Part shown: positions 34,093 through 45,735 of the stretch, one piece after another
Layout: the number at the start of each line of letters is the position of its first letter
How positions within the stretch are numbered: the first letter of the stretch is position 1
NCBI RefSeq assembly: GCF_004004565.1
Contig: NZ_SACM01000001.1
Location: 496,001 to 560,000 of the forward strand
DNA length: 64,000 bases
Origin: Inhella crocodyli
Lineage (GTDB): Bacteria > Pseudomonadota > Gammaproteobacteria > Burkholderiales > Burkholderiaceae_C
Direction: 5' to 3'
The notes under the pieces: generated by a model
What the model was told of the DNA's origin: nothing
Database searches by the model: none
What the model saw: only the letters and a program-made list of their open reading frames with translations
Translations under genes and position numbers: made by a program

Positions 34093-34869
34093 TCAATGGG
34101 CCGCGTGACCGGCGCCCAGGTAGGCCTCGATCACTTTCTCGTTCTTCTGCACCTCGGCGGGCGTGCCCTCGGCGATTTGCTTGCCGTAGTCCAACACCGT
34201 CACGCGATCGCACAGGCCCATCACCAGCTTCACGTCGTGCTCGATCAGCAGGATCGTGCGGCCGTCCTTGCGGATGCGGTCGATCAGCTCGCGCAGCACC
34301 ACCTTCTCGGTTTGGTTCATGCCGGCCGCAGGTTCGTCCAAGGCGATCAGCTTGGGGTCGGTGGCCAGGGCGCGGGCGATCTCCAACCGACGCTGGTCGC
34401 CATAGCTGAGCGTGCGCGCGCGGAAGTCGGCGTGCTTGCCGATGCCAACGTACTCCAGCAGTTCGCGCGCACGGGCCTCGATGGCCTTCTCCTCCGCCTT
34501 GAAGCCCGGCGTGCGGAACACGGCGCCGAGCAAGCCGGAGCCGGTGCGCACGTGCCGACCGACCATGACGTTCTCCAACGCCGTCATCTCAGGAAACAGG
34601 CGGATGTTCTGGAAGGTGCGGGCGATGCCGGCCTTGGCCACCAGGTGCACGGCGGCCGGCTTGTAGGGCACGCCGCCCAACTCGAAGCTGCCGCCATCGG
34701 GCACGTACAGGCCGGTGATGACGTTGAAGAAGGTCGTCTTGCCGGCGCCGTTCGGACCGATCAGGCCGTACACCTGGCCCTGCTCGATGGTGATGCCCAC
34801 GTCGCTGAGGGCCTGCACGCCCCCGAATCGCTTGGACGCGGCCTGCACTTTCAACACGACATTGCTCAT
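34093..34869 (-). CDS. livG: Branched-chain amino acid ABC transporter ATP-binding protein LivG
   Basis: 258 aa; ATG 34869 overlaps the livM stop (ATGA). Walker A GPNGAGKTT is followed by NVITGLYVPDGG and ARTFQNIRLFPEMTALENV, the LivG hallmark. The signature region is LSYGDQRRLEIARAL, and Walker B is LIALDEPAAGMN, then LIEHDVKLVMGLCDRV. The LSYG form of the signature is normal for LivG. Confidence 0.96.
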   Translation of the reverse strand: MSNVVLKVQAASKRFGGVQALSDVGITIEQGQVYGLIGPNGAGKTTFFNVITGLYVPDGGSFELGGVPYKPAAVHLVAKAGIARTFQNIRLFPEMTALENVMVGRHVRTGSGLLGAVFRTPGFKAEEKAIEARARELLEYVGIGKHADFRARTLSYGDQRRLEIARALATDPKLIALDEPAAGMNQTEKVVLRELIDRIRKDGRTILLIEHDVKLVMGLCDRVTVLDYGKQIAEGTPAEVQKNEKVIEAYLGAGHAAH

Positions 34870-36005
34870 GCTGCCTCTCCCTTCACCGGCGCGGCCTTCC
34901 CGTGCTCGGGGCTGGGCCACAGGCCCCTCGGTCTGACCAGCATGATCGTGATCATGGCCAGGGCAATCAGCATCTGGCGCAGGATGGAGGCGTCGATGCG
35001 CCCGCCCGTCAGGTTCTGGATGTCGCCCGCCACGTAGCGCAGCACCTCGGGCAAAGCCGCCAGCAGCAGCGCGCCCAGAATGACGCCGGGCAGGTGCCCC
35101 ATGCCGCCCAGCACCACCATGGCGACGATCATCACGCTCTCTTGCAGGCTGAACGACTCGGGGCTGACGAAGCCTTGGAAGCCCGCAAACATCGCCCCGG
35201 CCACGCCCCCGAAGGTGGCACCCATGCCGAAGGCGAGGAGCTTGAGGTTGCGGGTGTTGATCCCCATGGCCTTGGCCGCGATCTCGTCTTCCCGGATGGC
35301 CATCCAAGCGCGGCCGATGCGGCTGTTCTCCAGGCGCCAGCTGATCAACACGCTGAGCACGACCAGGATGAGGAACAGCCAGTAGTACTGCGTCACGCCC
35401 GGGATGGACACGGCCTCCCAGGTCTTGCCGAAGAGGGAGATGTCCCCCAATTCGATGCGCTGCGACAGCGGGTGGCCGAAGAAGGTGACCGGGTCGATGG
35501 TGCCAATGCCGCGGGGGCCGTTGGTCACGTTGACCGGGTGCTCCATGTTGTTCAGGAACACGCGGATGATCTCGCCAAAGCCCAGGGTGACGATGGCGAG
35601 GTAGTCGCCTCGCAACTTCAAGGTTGGCGCCCCGAGCACCACCCCCGCCAAGGCCGCCAGCCCGGCCCCCAAGGGGATGACCAGCCACAGCGGCGAGTGC
35701 AGGCCGTTGGGGAAAGCGGCCGCGATGGACTCGAAGTTCTCCATCAGGTGTGGGCTGGCCAGCAGCGCGAACATGTAGGCGCCCACGGCGTAGAAGGCCA
35801 CGTAGCCCAAGTCCAGCAGGCCGGCGTAGCCCACGACGATGTTGAGGCCCAAGGCCAGCATCACGTACAGCAGCGCCACGGCCATGATGCGAATCGGGCC
35901 ATTGCCCACATCCAGCATCTGGACGAACAAGGGCAGGCACAAGGCCAACAGGGCGCAGGTGCCAAAGGCGACGAGCTTTTGCGTTTGGTTCATGGATGCA
36001 AACAT
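34866..36005 (-). CDS. livM: Branched-chain amino acid ABC transporter permease LivM
   Basis: 379 aa. ATG 36005 is preceded by GAGGGG; a second ATG at 35993 lacks such a box. The protein is mostly hydrophobic with about ten membrane segments. ALGLNIVVGYAGLLDLGYVAFYAVGAY and RGDYLAIVTLGFGEIIRVFLNN are LivM blocks. The cytoplasmic EAA-like loop is IGRAWMAIREDEIAAKAMGIN. The stretch between about residues 165 and 205 is longer than in many homologues but in frame. Confidence 0.95.
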   Translation of the reverse strand: MFASMNQTQKLVAFGTCALLALCLPLFVQMLDVGNGPIRIMAVALLYVMLALGLNIVVGYAGLLDLGYVAFYAVGAYMFALLASPHLMENFESIAAAFPNGLHSPLWLVIPLGAGLAALAGVVLGAPTLKLRGDYLAIVTLGFGEIIRVFLNNMEHPVNVTNGPRGIGTIDPVTFFGHPLSQRIELGDISLFGKTWEAVSIPGVTQYYWLFLILVVLSVLISWRLENSRIGRAWMAIREDEIAAKAMGINTRNLKLLAFGMGATFGGVAGAMFAGFQGFVSPESFSLQESVMIVAMVVLGGMGHLPGVILGALLLAALPEVLRYVAGDIQNLTGGRIDASILRQMLIALAMITIMLVRPRGLWPSPEHGKAAPVKGEAA

Positions 36006-36015
36006 CGCGCGCCCC

Positions 36016-36960
36016 TCAAGCCCGGTCCGCCACGCGCTCGCCCAACAGGCCCGATGGCCGCAGGGTGAGCACCAAGATCAGCGCCACGAAGGCAAAGATG
36101 TCGGCGTAATGGCTGCCCAGCACGCCACCCGTCAGTTGCCCCAGGTAGCCGGCCCCGATGGCCTCGATCAGGCCGAGCACCACACCGCCCACCATGGCGC
36201 CGGCCAGGTTGCCGATGCCGCCCAACACGGCGGCCGTGAAGGCCTTCAGCCCGGGCATGAAGCCCATGCTGTGCTGCGCGGTGCCGTAGTTGGCGGCCCA
36301 CATCAGGCCGGCCACAGCAGCCAGCGCGGCCCCGATCACAAAGGTCGCCGAAATCACGAAGTCGGGCTTCACGCCCATCAGCGATGCCACCCGGGGGTTC
36401 TCGGCCGTGGCGCGCATGGCCCGTCCGAGCTTGGTCTTGTTCACCAGGAACATCAGGCCCGCCAACAAGATGCACGAGGTGGCCAGGATCATGATCTGCG
36501 TCATCGAAATGACCACGCTTTGCTGCGTGTCGACGCTGCCCATCAGAAAGATCGGGTCTTGCGGCAGCAGGGCCGGGAACGGCTTGGGGTTGGGCTTCCA
36601 GATCACCATGGCCAAGGTCTGCAGCAACAGGCTCATGCCCATGGCCGTGATCAGGGGGGCCAGGCGCGGCGCGTTGCGCAGCGGCCGGTAGGCGATCTTT
36701 TCGACCGAGAAGTTCACCACGCAGCACACGACGATGGCGCAGGCCAGGCCCACCGCCATCAACAACCAACCCGGCATGCCGCTGTCACTCATGTAGGTGA
36801 CCACGGTCCATGCCGTGAGCGCCCCGATCATCAAGATCTCACCGTGGGCGAAGTTGATCAGGTTGATGATGCCGTACACCATCGTGTACCCCAGCGCCAC
36901 CAGCGCATACATGCTGCCCAGCACCAGGCCGTTGATGACCTGTTGAAAGAAGGTTTCCAA
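36016..36960 (-). CDS. livH: Branched-chain amino acid ABC transporter permease LivH
   Basis: 314 aa. METFFQQVINGLVLGSMYALVALGYTMVYGIINLINFAHGE is the standard LivH N-terminus. The cytoplasmic loop is LGRAMRATAENPRVASLMGV, and the end GSHYADIFAFVALILVLTLRPSGLLG is also typical. It is the first gene of livHMGF. No substrate-binding protein (livJ/livK type) is encoded next to it, so that part must lie elsewhere. Confidence 0.95.
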   Translation of the reverse strand: METFFQQVINGLVLGSMYALVALGYTMVYGIINLINFAHGEILMIGALTAWTVVTYMSDSGMPGWLLMAVGLACAIVVCCVVNFSVEKIAYRPLRNAPRLAPLITAMGMSLLLQTLAMVIWKPNPKPFPALLPQDPIFLMGSVDTQQSVVISMTQIMILATSCILLAGLMFLVNKTKLGRAMRATAENPRVASLMGVKPDFVISATFVIGAALAAVAGLMWAANYGTAQHSMGFMPGLKAFTAAVLGGIGNLAGAMVGGVVLGLIEAIGAGYLGQLTGGVLGSHYADIFAFVALILVLTLRPSGLLGERVADRA

Positions 36961-37008
36961 GCCGTACTCCTACTGCCCGCCGAAGACGGAACGCGGCGGA
37001 TTATGAGA

Positions 37009-37023
37009 GGGGGCACTGCCCCC
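37009..37023 (-). terminator. Short GC hairpin between ald and livH
   Basis: GGGGGC-ACT-GCCCCC. On the minus strand it lies 24 bases after the ald stop and is followed by TCTCATAAT. The T-run is poor, so it is a weak terminator. CATAAT (37005-37000) may serve as the livH -10. Confidence 0.4.
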
Positions 37024-37047
37024 CCCTTCCTTGGGAATACCCGGTCG

Positions 37048-38151
37048 TCAGAGCGCGGCCACGTGGGGCAGGCCCAGGTCGCGGGCCACGGCCGCGTGGG
37101 CGATCTGGCCCTCGTGCACGGTCAGGCCCGCGGCCAGATGGCGGTCGGCTTGGCAGGCGGCACGCCAGCCGCGGTCGGCCAGGGCCAGGGTGAAGGGCAA
37201 GGTGGCGTTGTTCAGGGCGAAGGCGCTGGTGCGCGGCACGGCGCCCGGCATGTTGGCCACGCAGTAGTGCACGACACCATCGACCACGTACGTGGGATCG
37301 GCGTGGGTGGTGGCCCGGCTGGTCTCGAAGCAGCCGCCTTGGTCGATGGCCACGTCCACCAGCACGCTGCCGGGTTTCATGCGCGCCAGGTGGGCCCGGC
37401 GCACCAGCTTGGGCGCCGCTGCCCCCGGCACCAGGACGGCCCCCACCACCAGGTCGGCCCCCAGCACCGCCTCTTCCGTCGCGTCCAAGCTGGCGTAGCC
37501 CGTCCGCAGTCGGCCCCCGAAGACCTCGTCCAACTGGCGCAAGCGCGGCAGGCTCTTGTCGAGCACGGTCACGTCCGCCCCCAAGCCCATGGCCATGCGC
37601 GCGGCATGCGTGCCCACCACCCCGCCGCCGAGCACCACGACCTTGGCCGGGGCCACGCCCGGCACGCCGCCCAACAGCACGCCCAGGCCACCGTTGGCCT
37701 TCTGCAGCGCCACCGCGCCCACCTGGATGGCCATGCGGCCGGCCACCTCGCTCATGGGGGCCAGCAAGGGAAGCCCACCGCGCTCGTCGGTGATGGTCTC
37801 GTACGCGATCGCCGTGCAGCCACTCTTCATGAGGCCGGCGGCCTGCTCGGGGTCCGGCGCCAAGTGCAGGTAGGTGAACAGCAGTTGGCCGCGCCGCAGC
37901 ATGGCGCATTCCTGCGCTTGGGGCTCTTTCACCTTGACGATCATGTCGGCCTGCGCGAACACGGCGGCCGCGTCGGGCAGGATCTGCGCGCCGGCGGCCT
38001 GGTAGGCCGCGTCGTCACACCCAATGCCAGCCCCGGCGCCGGCCTGCACCAGCACCTGGTGGCCGTGGTGAACGGCCTCGCGGACGCTGGCGGGCGTCAT
38101 GCCGACGCGGTACTCGTGGTTCTTGATTTCGGTGGGGACGCCGATGCGCAT
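37048..38151 (-). CDS. ald: Alanine dehydrogenase
   Basis: 367 aa. [23 protein letters not shown] is the family start. Lys75 in VKVKEP and His96 in TYLHLAPD are the conserved catalytic pair. NAD binding is at [28 protein letters not shown]. The [18 protein letters not shown] and [21 protein letters not shown] blocks complete it. It interconverts alanine with pyruvate and ammonia. A divergent Lrp-type gene starts 135 bases away and is the probable regulator. Confidence 0.95.
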   Translation of the reverse strand: MRIGVPTEIKNHEYRVGMTPASVREAVHHGHQVLVQAGAGAGIGCDDAAYQAAGAQILPDAAAVFAQADMIVKVKEPQAQECAMLRRGQLLFTYLHLAPDPEQAAGLMKSGCTAIAYETITDERGGLPLLAPMSEVAGRMAIQVGAVALQKANGGLGVLLGGVPGVAPAKVVVLGGGVVGTHAARMAMGLGADVTVLDKSLPRLRQLDEVFGGRLRTGYASLDATEEAVLGADLVVGAVLVPGAAAPKLVRRAHLARMKPGSVLVDVAIDQGGCFETSRATTHADPTYVVDGVVHYCVANMPGAVPRTSAFALNNATLPFTLALADRGWRAACQADRHLAAGLTVHEGQIAHAAVARDLGLPHVAAL

Positions 38152-38286
38152 GGGGCACTCCAAAGTAAAGCGGGTCGAAGAAGCGGCCATCGTCGGCCGG
38201 ACGACCTCGCATCAAATCGCAATGCATGGCGGTGGTAACCCTCGGTTTCTGCAACTTCATGCGATCAATCGACGAAACTACGCCGC
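38152..38286. promoter_or_regulatory. Divergent ald/lrp control region
   Basis: 135 bases between two divergent starts, less GC-rich towards the lrp side. GTTTC (38245-38249) and GAAAC (38274-38278) are inverted around the 38249-38274 interval, a possible Lrp-type contact pair. No clear -35/-10 set stands out. The site is inferred from the arrangement. Confidence 0.35.
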
Positions 38287-38751
38287 ATGAATAGCAATCT
38301 CGACCGAACCGACCGTTCAATATTGCGCCTGCTTCAAGCCGACGGTCGCTTGAGCAACGCCCAGGTGGCGGAACGCGTGGCCCTGAGCCCCTCGGCCTGC
38401 CTGCGGCGCTTGCAGCGCCTCGAAGACGAAGGCGTGATCCAGGGCTACCGGGCCGAGTTGAGTGCGCAGGCCATCGGACGCCCAACCACCGTGTTCATCG
38501 AGGTCACCCTGTCCAACCAAGGCACGGCCGCCCTGGACGCCTTCGAGCGTGCTGTGTCGGCTTGCCCGGACGTTCTGGAGTGCCACCTGATGAGCGGCGA
38601 CTTCGATTACTTGCTGCGCGTGGCGGTGGCCGACCTGGCTGACTACGAGCGCCTGCACCGTCACCAATTGGCCGCCCTGCCCCACGTCGCGCGGGTGCGC
38701 ACCGCCTTCGCGATGCGCGCCGTCGTGCCCAGCCGAGGATTCCCGCTGTGA
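38287..38751 (+). CDS. Lrp/AsnC-family transcriptional regulator
   Basis: 154 aa. The N-terminal helix-turn-helix is LDRTDRSILRLLQADGRLSNAQVAERVALSPSACLRRLQRLEDEGVI. The C-terminal RAM domain has the CPDVLECHLMSGDFDYLLRVAV pattern, binding amino acids as effectors. Being divergent from ald, it probably controls alanine dehydrogenase as in other bacteria with an AldR/Lrp-type regulator. The next gene starts with a GTGA overlap. Confidence 0.94.
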   Translation: MNSNLDRTDRSILRLLQADGRLSNAQVAERVALSPSACLRRLQRLEDEGVIQGYRAELSAQAIGRPTTVFIEVTLSNQGTAALDAFERAVSACPDVLECHLMSGDFDYLLRVAVADLADYERLHRHQLAALPHVARVRTAFAMRAVVPSRGFPL

Positions 38752-39512
38752 GCCCCGAGATGGCCCGATGGGCCGACGAATTGCACCTGGCCAGCCAGGG
38801 CGGCCCCACCGTGAGCGCATGGCCGGGCTTGTCCCTGCCCGAGGCCTACGCGGTGGCCGCCCGCAACCACGCCCGGCGCGTCGCCGAGGGCGACGCCCCG
38901 CTCGGTCGCAAGATCGGCCACACCAACCCGGCCAACTGGCCCGCCCAGGGCCTGTCGGCGCCGAGTTGGGGCTGGCTGTACCGGGCCCGCACCTGGACCG
39001 ACGCCCCCCTGCCCAGCGGCGAGCGATGGCGAGAACCCAAGGTGGAGTTGGAATTGGTGCTGCGCTTGGGGGCCCCGCCAGCGCCCGGCGCGCCGTTGGA
39101 GGCTTGGGCGCGGTGCGTGGACGCCGTTGCCCTGGGCCTGGAGTTCGTCGACCGCCCCTACGCCGCTTGGGGCGGCAGCGTCGCCGATTCGGTGGCGGCG
39201 GGCGGGGTGCACGCGGGGCTGTGGATGGGCCCCGTTCGGACGAGCACACCGGCCCTTGCCCGCGCCTGGGGCGACTTGCGCGCCAACCTCCAGGTGGGCG
39301 AGGCCTCGAGCCAGGGCAGCAGCGCCGCGGTCCTGGGCCACCCCTTGGCTGCCGTGGCCGCGTTGCAGTCGCTGCTGGCCCAACAGGGGGCAGCCCCCTT
39401 GCAGGCCGGTGAATGGATCACCACTGGCGCCTTGGCCCCGGCCCTGCCCTACCGTCCGGGGGCACCGATCTCGGCCCTCATCGAGGGCCCTGGATTCAGG
39501 CTTTCGGTGTGA
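38748..39512 (+). CDS. 2-keto-4-pentenoate hydratase/FAH-family protein
   Basis: 254 aa with a GTG start overlapping the lrp stop (GTGA); the first ATG, four codons on, is the alternative. LGRKIGHTNPANW, then EPKVELELVLRL and VDAVALGLEFVDRPY, follow the MhpD/DmpE-like fumarylacetoacetase fold; the Glu residues of VELEL are the likely metal ligands. AGEWITTGAL is the conserved C-terminal block. No meta-cleavage pathway genes lie around it, so the physiological substrate is open. Its end overlaps the convergent rarA gene by 17 bases. Confidence 0.8.
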   Translation: MSPEMARWADELHLASQGGPTVSAWPGLSLPEAYAVAARNHARRVAEGDAPLGRKIGHTNPANWPAQGLSAPSWGWLYRARTWTDAPLPSGERWREPKVELELVLRLGAPPAPGAPLEAWARCVDAVALGLEFVDRPYAAWGGSVADSVAAGGVHAGLWMGPVRTSTPALARAWGDLRANLQVGEASSQGSSAAVLGHPLAAVAALQSLLAQQGAAPLQAGEWITTGALAPALPYRPGAPISALIEGPGFRLSV

Positions 39513-40794
39513 GCAGGTCGCGGGCGCGGGCGTTCGCGTCCCGCAAGCGGGCCAGTTTTTCGGCGATCTTGCCCTCCAAGCCGCGGTCGGTGGGCTCGTA
39601 AAAGCGAAGGTCCTCGGGCACGCCCTCGGGCAAGTAGCGCTCGCCCGCCGCAAAGGCGTCGGGCTCGTCGTGGGCGTAGCGATAGCCGTCCCCCATGCCC
39701 AGGCCCTTCATAAGCCGGGTGGGCGCGTTGCGCAGGTGCAGGGGCACCGGGCGGCTGGCATCTTGCGCCACAAAGGCGCGCACGGCCTTGTAGGCCAGGT
39801 ACGCGGCATTGCTCTTCGCCGCCACCGCCAAATACACGGTGGCCTGCGCCAGGGCCAGTTCGCCCTCGGGCGACCCCAGCCGCTCGTACACCTCGGACGC
39901 GTCCAGCGCCATGCGCAGCGCCCGCGGGTCGGCCAAGCCGATGTCTTCGCTGGCCATGCGCACCAGCCGGCGCGCCAGGTAGCGCGGGTCAGCGCCGCCA
40001 TCGAGCAGCCGCGCGAACCAGTACAGGCTGGCATCGGGGTCGCTGCCGCGCACGCTCTTGTGCAGGGCCGACATCGCGTCGTAGTACTGGTCGCCGCCCT
40101 TGTCGAAGCGCCGCAACTGCGCCCCCAAGGTTTGCTGCAGGTGCGCGGTGTCCACGTCGGCGGTCGCGGTGCTGGACACGTTGTCCAGCGCGTTGAGCAT
40201 GCGACGGGCATCGCCATCGGCGTACGCGATCAAGGCGTCCCGGGCGTCGTCGGTCCAAAGCACCCCCAGCAAGGCGCAGCCCCGCTCGAAGAGTTGCACC
40301 AGATCCGAACGGTCCAGGGGTTCCAACACGTGCACGGTGGCACGCGACAGCAGCGCCGAATTGACCTCGAACGACGGGTTCTCGGTCGTGGCGCCGATGA
40401 ACACGAACAGGCCCGACTCCACGTGGGGCAGAAACGCGTCCTGTTGGGCCTTGTTGAAGCGGTGCACCTCGTCAACGAAGACCGCCGCACGGCCGTGCAC
40501 CTTAGCCTGCTCGACCGCTTCACGGATGTCCTTCACGCCGCCCAGCACCGCCGAGATGGCAATGAAGGGCAGGCCACTGGCCTGCACCAGCAAGCGCGCC
40601 AAGGTCGTTTTGCCAACGCCAGGCGGGCCCCACAGGATCATCGAATGCAGCTGACGGCGCTCCACCGCCACGCGCAGCGGCTGGCCGGGACCCAAGAGCT
40701 TGGCTTGACCGACGACCTCGTCCAGCTTCGCCGGCCGCAAGCGCTCGGCCAACGGCACCTGGGTCGGTGCGGCGCCGAACAGGTCGGGCGTCAA
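39496..40794 (-). CDS. rarA: Replication-associated recombination protein A
   Basis: 432 aa with a TTG start at 40794 that overlaps the lolA stop (TTGA). GGAG stands 7 bases upstream and there is no nearby ATG. Opening [21 protein letters not shown] is standard for RarA/MgsA. AAA+ motifs are ILWGPPGVGKTTLARLL, VDEVHRFNKAQQDAFLP and GATTENPSFEVNSALLSR. The C-terminal tetramerisation part contains DQYYDAMSALHKSVRGSDPDASLYW. It acts at stalled replication forks. Third in the ftsK-lolA-rarA overlap operon. Confidence 0.95.
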   Translation of the reverse strand: MTPDLFGAAPTQVPLAERLRPAKLDEVVGQAKLLGPGQPLRVAVERRQLHSMILWGPPGVGKTTLARLLVQASGLPFIAISAVLGGVKDIREAVEQAKVHGRAAVFVDEVHRFNKAQQDAFLPHVESGLFVFIGATTENPSFEVNSALLSRATVHVLEPLDRSDLVQLFERGCALLGVLWTDDARDALIAYADGDARRMLNALDNVSSTATADVDTAHLQQTLGAQLRRFDKGGDQYYDAMSALHKSVRGSDPDASLYWFARLLDGGADPRYLARRLVRMASEDIGLADPRALRMALDASEVYERLGSPEGELALAQATVYLAVAAKSNAAYLAYKAVRAFVAQDASRPVPLHLRNAPTRLMKGLGMGDGYRYAHDEPDAFAAGERYLPEGVPEDLRFYEPTDRGLEGKIAEKLARLRDANARARDLLTPKA

Positions 40795-41420
40795 GGCGCT
40801 CCGCCGTCCACCACGTCCATGCCCTTGCTGGGCACGAACTGGAAGCGCTCGGCCGCCAGCGGCACGTTGACCTCCAAGGGGCCGAACGTCAGCGTGGACT
40901 TCTGGCCCAGGCCGTCGACGATCTCCATCGCTGCCAACAGCTTGCCCTTCAGGCCGATGCGAAGGCGCTGAATGCCGGCGTCGGCCTGCTTGGGCGTGGC
41001 CGCCACCCAGGCCACGCCGTTGACCTCGGGCTCGGCCTTCAGCACGAAGGCCTCGCCCAGGGAGGTACCGGCCAAGATGGCCACGGGCGTCGCACTCACC
41101 ACCTGGCTCATGGGGCGGCTGCTGGCTTGCATCAACTCGGGGTCGATCAGCCACACCTTCTTGCCGTCCCCGATCAAGGTTTGGGCCTCGGGCGGCTGGT
41201 AGTCGAAGCGAAACCGGTTGGGCCGCAAGAACTCGAAACTGCCCTGCGTGCTTCGGCGCTTTTTGCCGTCGGGCGACACCACCACCTGCGTGAAGTTCAC
41301 CCGCCCCGACTGCACCTCGCGTTGAAAGGCCGTCAGTTGTTCCAGCGCGTTGGACTGGGCCCAGGTCGGCACCGTCAGGCCAGCGGACAACGCCAAGGCC
41401 AGCAAAAGTCGTCGCTTCAT
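40791..41420 (-). CDS. lolA: Outer-membrane lipoprotein carrier LolA
   Basis: 209 aa. Signal peptide [19 protein letters not shown]. The mature part begins [26 protein letters not shown], with [40 protein letters not shown], the LolA beta-barrel core. It ferries lipoproteins from the LolCDE complex to LolB. Start overlaps the ftsK stop (ATGA); its stop overlaps the rarA TTG. Confidence 0.95.
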   Translation of the reverse strand: MKRRLLLALALSAGLTVPTWAQSNALEQLTAFQREVQSGRVNFTQVVVSPDGKKRRSTQGSFEFLRPNRFRFDYQPPEAQTLIGDGKKVWLIDPELMQASSRPMSQVVSATPVAILAGTSLGEAFVLKAEPEVNGVAWVAATPKQADAGIQRLRIGLKGKLLAAMEIVDGLGQKSTLTFGPLEVNVPLAAERFQFVPSKGMDVVDGGAP

Positions 41421-43756
41421 TCGTCTCGCTTCGGGATGATCAGGTCGCGGTTGCCGTTGGTGGCCATGCTGCTCACCAGGCCCGACTTTTCCATTTGCTC
41501 GAGCAGGCGCGCCGCGCGGTTGTAGCCAATGCGCAGGTGACGCTGCACCAAGCTGATGGAGGCCTTGCGGTGCTCCAGCACCACGGCCACGGCCTGGTCG
41601 TACATCGGGTCGCTCTCGCCATCGCTGGACGCCGCTCCCGCGGCCCCGGCATCGCCGCCCTCGCCCTCCAGCACCCCGCCCTCCAGGATGCCCTCGATGT
41701 AGTTCGGCTCGCCGCCCTGCTCCTTCAAATAGGCCACCACGCGGTGCACCTCGTCGTCGCTGACGTAAGCGCCGTGGACGCGCACCGGCAGGCCGGTGCC
41801 GCTGGGCATGTAGAGCATGTCGCCCATGCCCAGCAAGGCTTCAGCCCCCATCTGGTCGAGGATGGTGCGCGAGTCGATCTTGCTGCTCACCTGGAACGAC
41901 AGGCGCGTCGGGATGTTGGCCTTGATCAGGCCCGTGATCACGTCGACGCTGGGGCGCTGGGTGGCCAAGATCAAGTGGATGCCCGCCGCGCGCGCCTTCT
42001 GGGCCAAGCGTGCGATCAACTCTTCGATCTTCTTGCCCACGACCATCATCAGGTCGGCCAACTCGTCGATCACCACCACGATGTGCGGCAAGCGATCCAA
42101 GGGCTCGGGCGCCTCCGGCGTCAGGCTGAAGGGGTTAGGGATGAGTTGCTCTTTGGCCTTGGCGTCGTCGATCTTCTTGTTGTAGCCCGCCAGGTTGCGC
42201 ACGCCCATCTTGCTCATGAGCTTGTAGCGCCGCTCCATCTCGCCCACGCACCAGTTCAGCGCATTGGCGGCTTGCTTCATGTCCGTCACCACCGGACACA
42301 GCAGGTGCGGAATGCCCTCGTAGACGCTCATCTCGAGCATCTTGGGGTCGATGAGGATCAAGCGAACGTCGCGCGCCTCGGCCTTGTAGAGCAGGCTGAG
42401 GATCATGGCGTTGATGCCCACCGACTTGCCCGAGCCCGTGGTGCCCGCCACCAGGCAGTGCGGCATCTTGGCCAAGTCGGCCACCACGGGTGCGCCCACG
42501 ATGTCCTTGCCCAGGCCCATGGTCAGCAGGCTTTGGGCATCGGCATAAACCTGCGAGCCCAGCACCTCGCAAAGCCGGATGGTCTGGCGGCGGGCATTGG
42601 GCAGCTCCAGCGCCATGTAGTTCTTGCCAGGGATCGTTTCCACCACGCGGATCGACACGAGGCTCAATGAACGCGCGAGGTCCTTGGCCAGGTTGACCAC
42701 CTGCGACCCTTTCACGCCCGTGGCCGGCTCGATCTCGTACCGCGTGATCACCGGCCCAGGGTAGGCCGCCACAACGCGCACTTCGACGCCGAAGTCCTTG
42801 AGCTTCTTTTCGATCAAGCGGCTGGTCATCTCCAGGGATTCCGCCGTCACGGTTTCCACGCGGGCTGCCGGCGCGTCCAAGAGGTCGATCTGCGGCAGCT
42901 TGGCGTCGCTCAACTCCTGGAACAGGGGCTGTTGCCGCTCGGCCGCCACGCGGGTGCTGAGGGGCACCTCCACGGGCACGTTCAGCACCGGGGGTTCGAT
43001 GTGCAGGGGCTCGTGAACAACGGCCTCCAGCTCGCGCTCGACCTTGGCCTCCTCCACCTCGGCCTCGCGGGCGACCAGGGCCTCCCGGCCCAGGCGCTCG
43101 TCTTCTTGTGCCTCCCGCGCGGAGGCTCGCCGGGCCAGTTCGGCCTCGATGGCCGCCCCGATGCGCTCCGCCGTTGCCAACCATGAGAAGCCCAGCGACC
43201 AGGCCATGCCCAGCACCAGCAAGACGATGCCCAGCAAGCCAGAGCCGGCGAAGCCCAGCCATTGCATGGCCATGGGCCCGAGCTCGTAGCCCAGCACCCC
43301 GCCTGCATGCCCGGGAACGCGGGACTCCCAACCGTACAGGCGCGTCCACTCCAAGAGGCAACTCGCACCCATCAGCAGCACCAGGCCCACGGGCACTTGC
43401 CAGGCCGGCCGAGGCGCCGTAGGCGGTTGGCCCTCGCGCCACACGGCTGCCAATGCACCGGCCCAATGGCGAGCCGCCACCACGACCAGCCACCAGGCCG
43501 ATCCGCCAAATGCAAACAACAACAGGTCGGACAACCAAGCGCCGAACACCCCCAAGCGGTTGGCGGGAAGGGTGCGGTCGGTGGCGATGGAGTAGGCGCT
43601 GTCCCGCGCCTCGTGGCTGCCCAGCGCCAAGGCGAGCACCGCGATGAACACGGCCCCCCCCAGCAATGTCAGGGGCGCAAGGACCCACCGGGCGCCCGCG
43701 GGTGCCGCCGGCGGCTTCGAATCGAACTTCACGTCAAAGGCCCTCATGCGGGCCAT
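41417..43756 (-). CDS. ftsK: DNA translocase FtsK
   Basis: 779 aa. Four N-terminal transmembrane segments (about residues 24-45, 75-95, 120-135 and 165-185) and a short Glu/Arg-rich linker precede the motor. The motor has [17 protein letters not shown] (Walker A, near residue 440) and [24 protein letters not shown] (Walker B). [29 protein letters not shown] is a further FtsK block. The gamma winged helix ends the protein ([23 protein letters not shown]). It pumps chromosomes to the dif site during division. An ATG at 43747 is an alternative start. Confidence 0.96.
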   Translation of the reverse strand: MARMRAFDVKFDSKPPAAPAGARWVLAPLTLLGGAVFIAVLALALGSHEARDSAYSIATDRTLPANRLGVFGAWLSDLLLFAFGGSAWWLVVVAARHWAGALAAVWREGQPPTAPRPAWQVPVGLVLLMGASCLLEWTRLYGWESRVPGHAGGVLGYELGPMAMQWLGFAGSGLLGIVLLVLGMAWSLGFSWLATAERIGAAIEAELARRASAREAQEDERLGREALVAREAEVEEAKVERELEAVVHEPLHIEPPVLNVPVEVPLSTRVAAERQQPLFQELSDAKLPQIDLLDAPAARVETVTAESLEMTSRLIEKKLKDFGVEVRVVAAYPGPVITRYEIEPATGVKGSQVVNLAKDLARSLSLVSIRVVETIPGKNYMALELPNARRQTIRLCEVLGSQVYADAQSLLTMGLGKDIVGAPVVADLAKMPHCLVAGTTGSGKSVGINAMILSLLYKAEARDVRLILIDPKMLEMSVYEGIPHLLCPVVTDMKQAANALNWCVGEMERRYKLMSKMGVRNLAGYNKKIDDAKAKEQLIPNPFSLTPEAPEPLDRLPHIVVVIDELADLMMVVGKKIEELIARLAQKARAAGIHLILATQRPSVDVITGLIKANIPTRLSFQVSSKIDSRTILDQMGAEALLGMGDMLYMPSGTGLPVRVHGAYVSDDEVHRVVAYLKEQGGEPNYIEGILEGGVLEGEGGDAGAAGAASSDGESDPMYDQAVAVVLEHRKASISLVQRHLRIGYNRAARLLEQMEKSGLVSSMATNGNRDLIIPKRDE

Positions 43757-43771
43757 TCTCTCAGCGGTGGC

Positions 43772-45552
<1,781 letters not shown>

Positions 45553-45574
45553 GGGTCTGTCGGCGGTTTCGGGT

Positions 45575-45580
45575 TATACT
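45575..45580 (+). promoter_or_regulatory. -10 element of the rpmB-rpmG promoter
   Basis: TATACT, preceded by GGGT. The nearest -35-like sequence, TTGAGG at 45549-45554, is 20 bases away, longer than usual. It lies 23 bases after the trxB stop and would give a leader of about 150 bases. Confidence 0.5.
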
Positions 45581-45622
45581 CGCGGGCTTTCTTTGCCGTG
45601 GCCTTGGCCGCGTGACATCGAA

Positions 45623-45699
45623 CGGGTTACCGCCACCCGAGCACTAACAAAGTGCATTTGGCGAGGTGAGGCCGCCCCGGATGGGCTCCAGACTGGAGC
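45623..45699 (+). promoter_or_regulatory. Structured 5' leader of rpmB-rpmG
   Basis: Three consecutive hairpins can be drawn: CGGGT/ACCCG (45623-45627, 45635-45639), GCACT/AGTGC (45641-45645, 45651-45655) and GCTCCA/TGGAGC (45685-45690, 45694-45699). A long, structured leader before a ribosomal protein operon fits autogenous control, but I cannot match it to a described family. Confidence 0.45.
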
Positions 45700-45735
45700 T
45701 GCCAGGGTCGCCGGACAACAAATGGAGTGTCCTCA

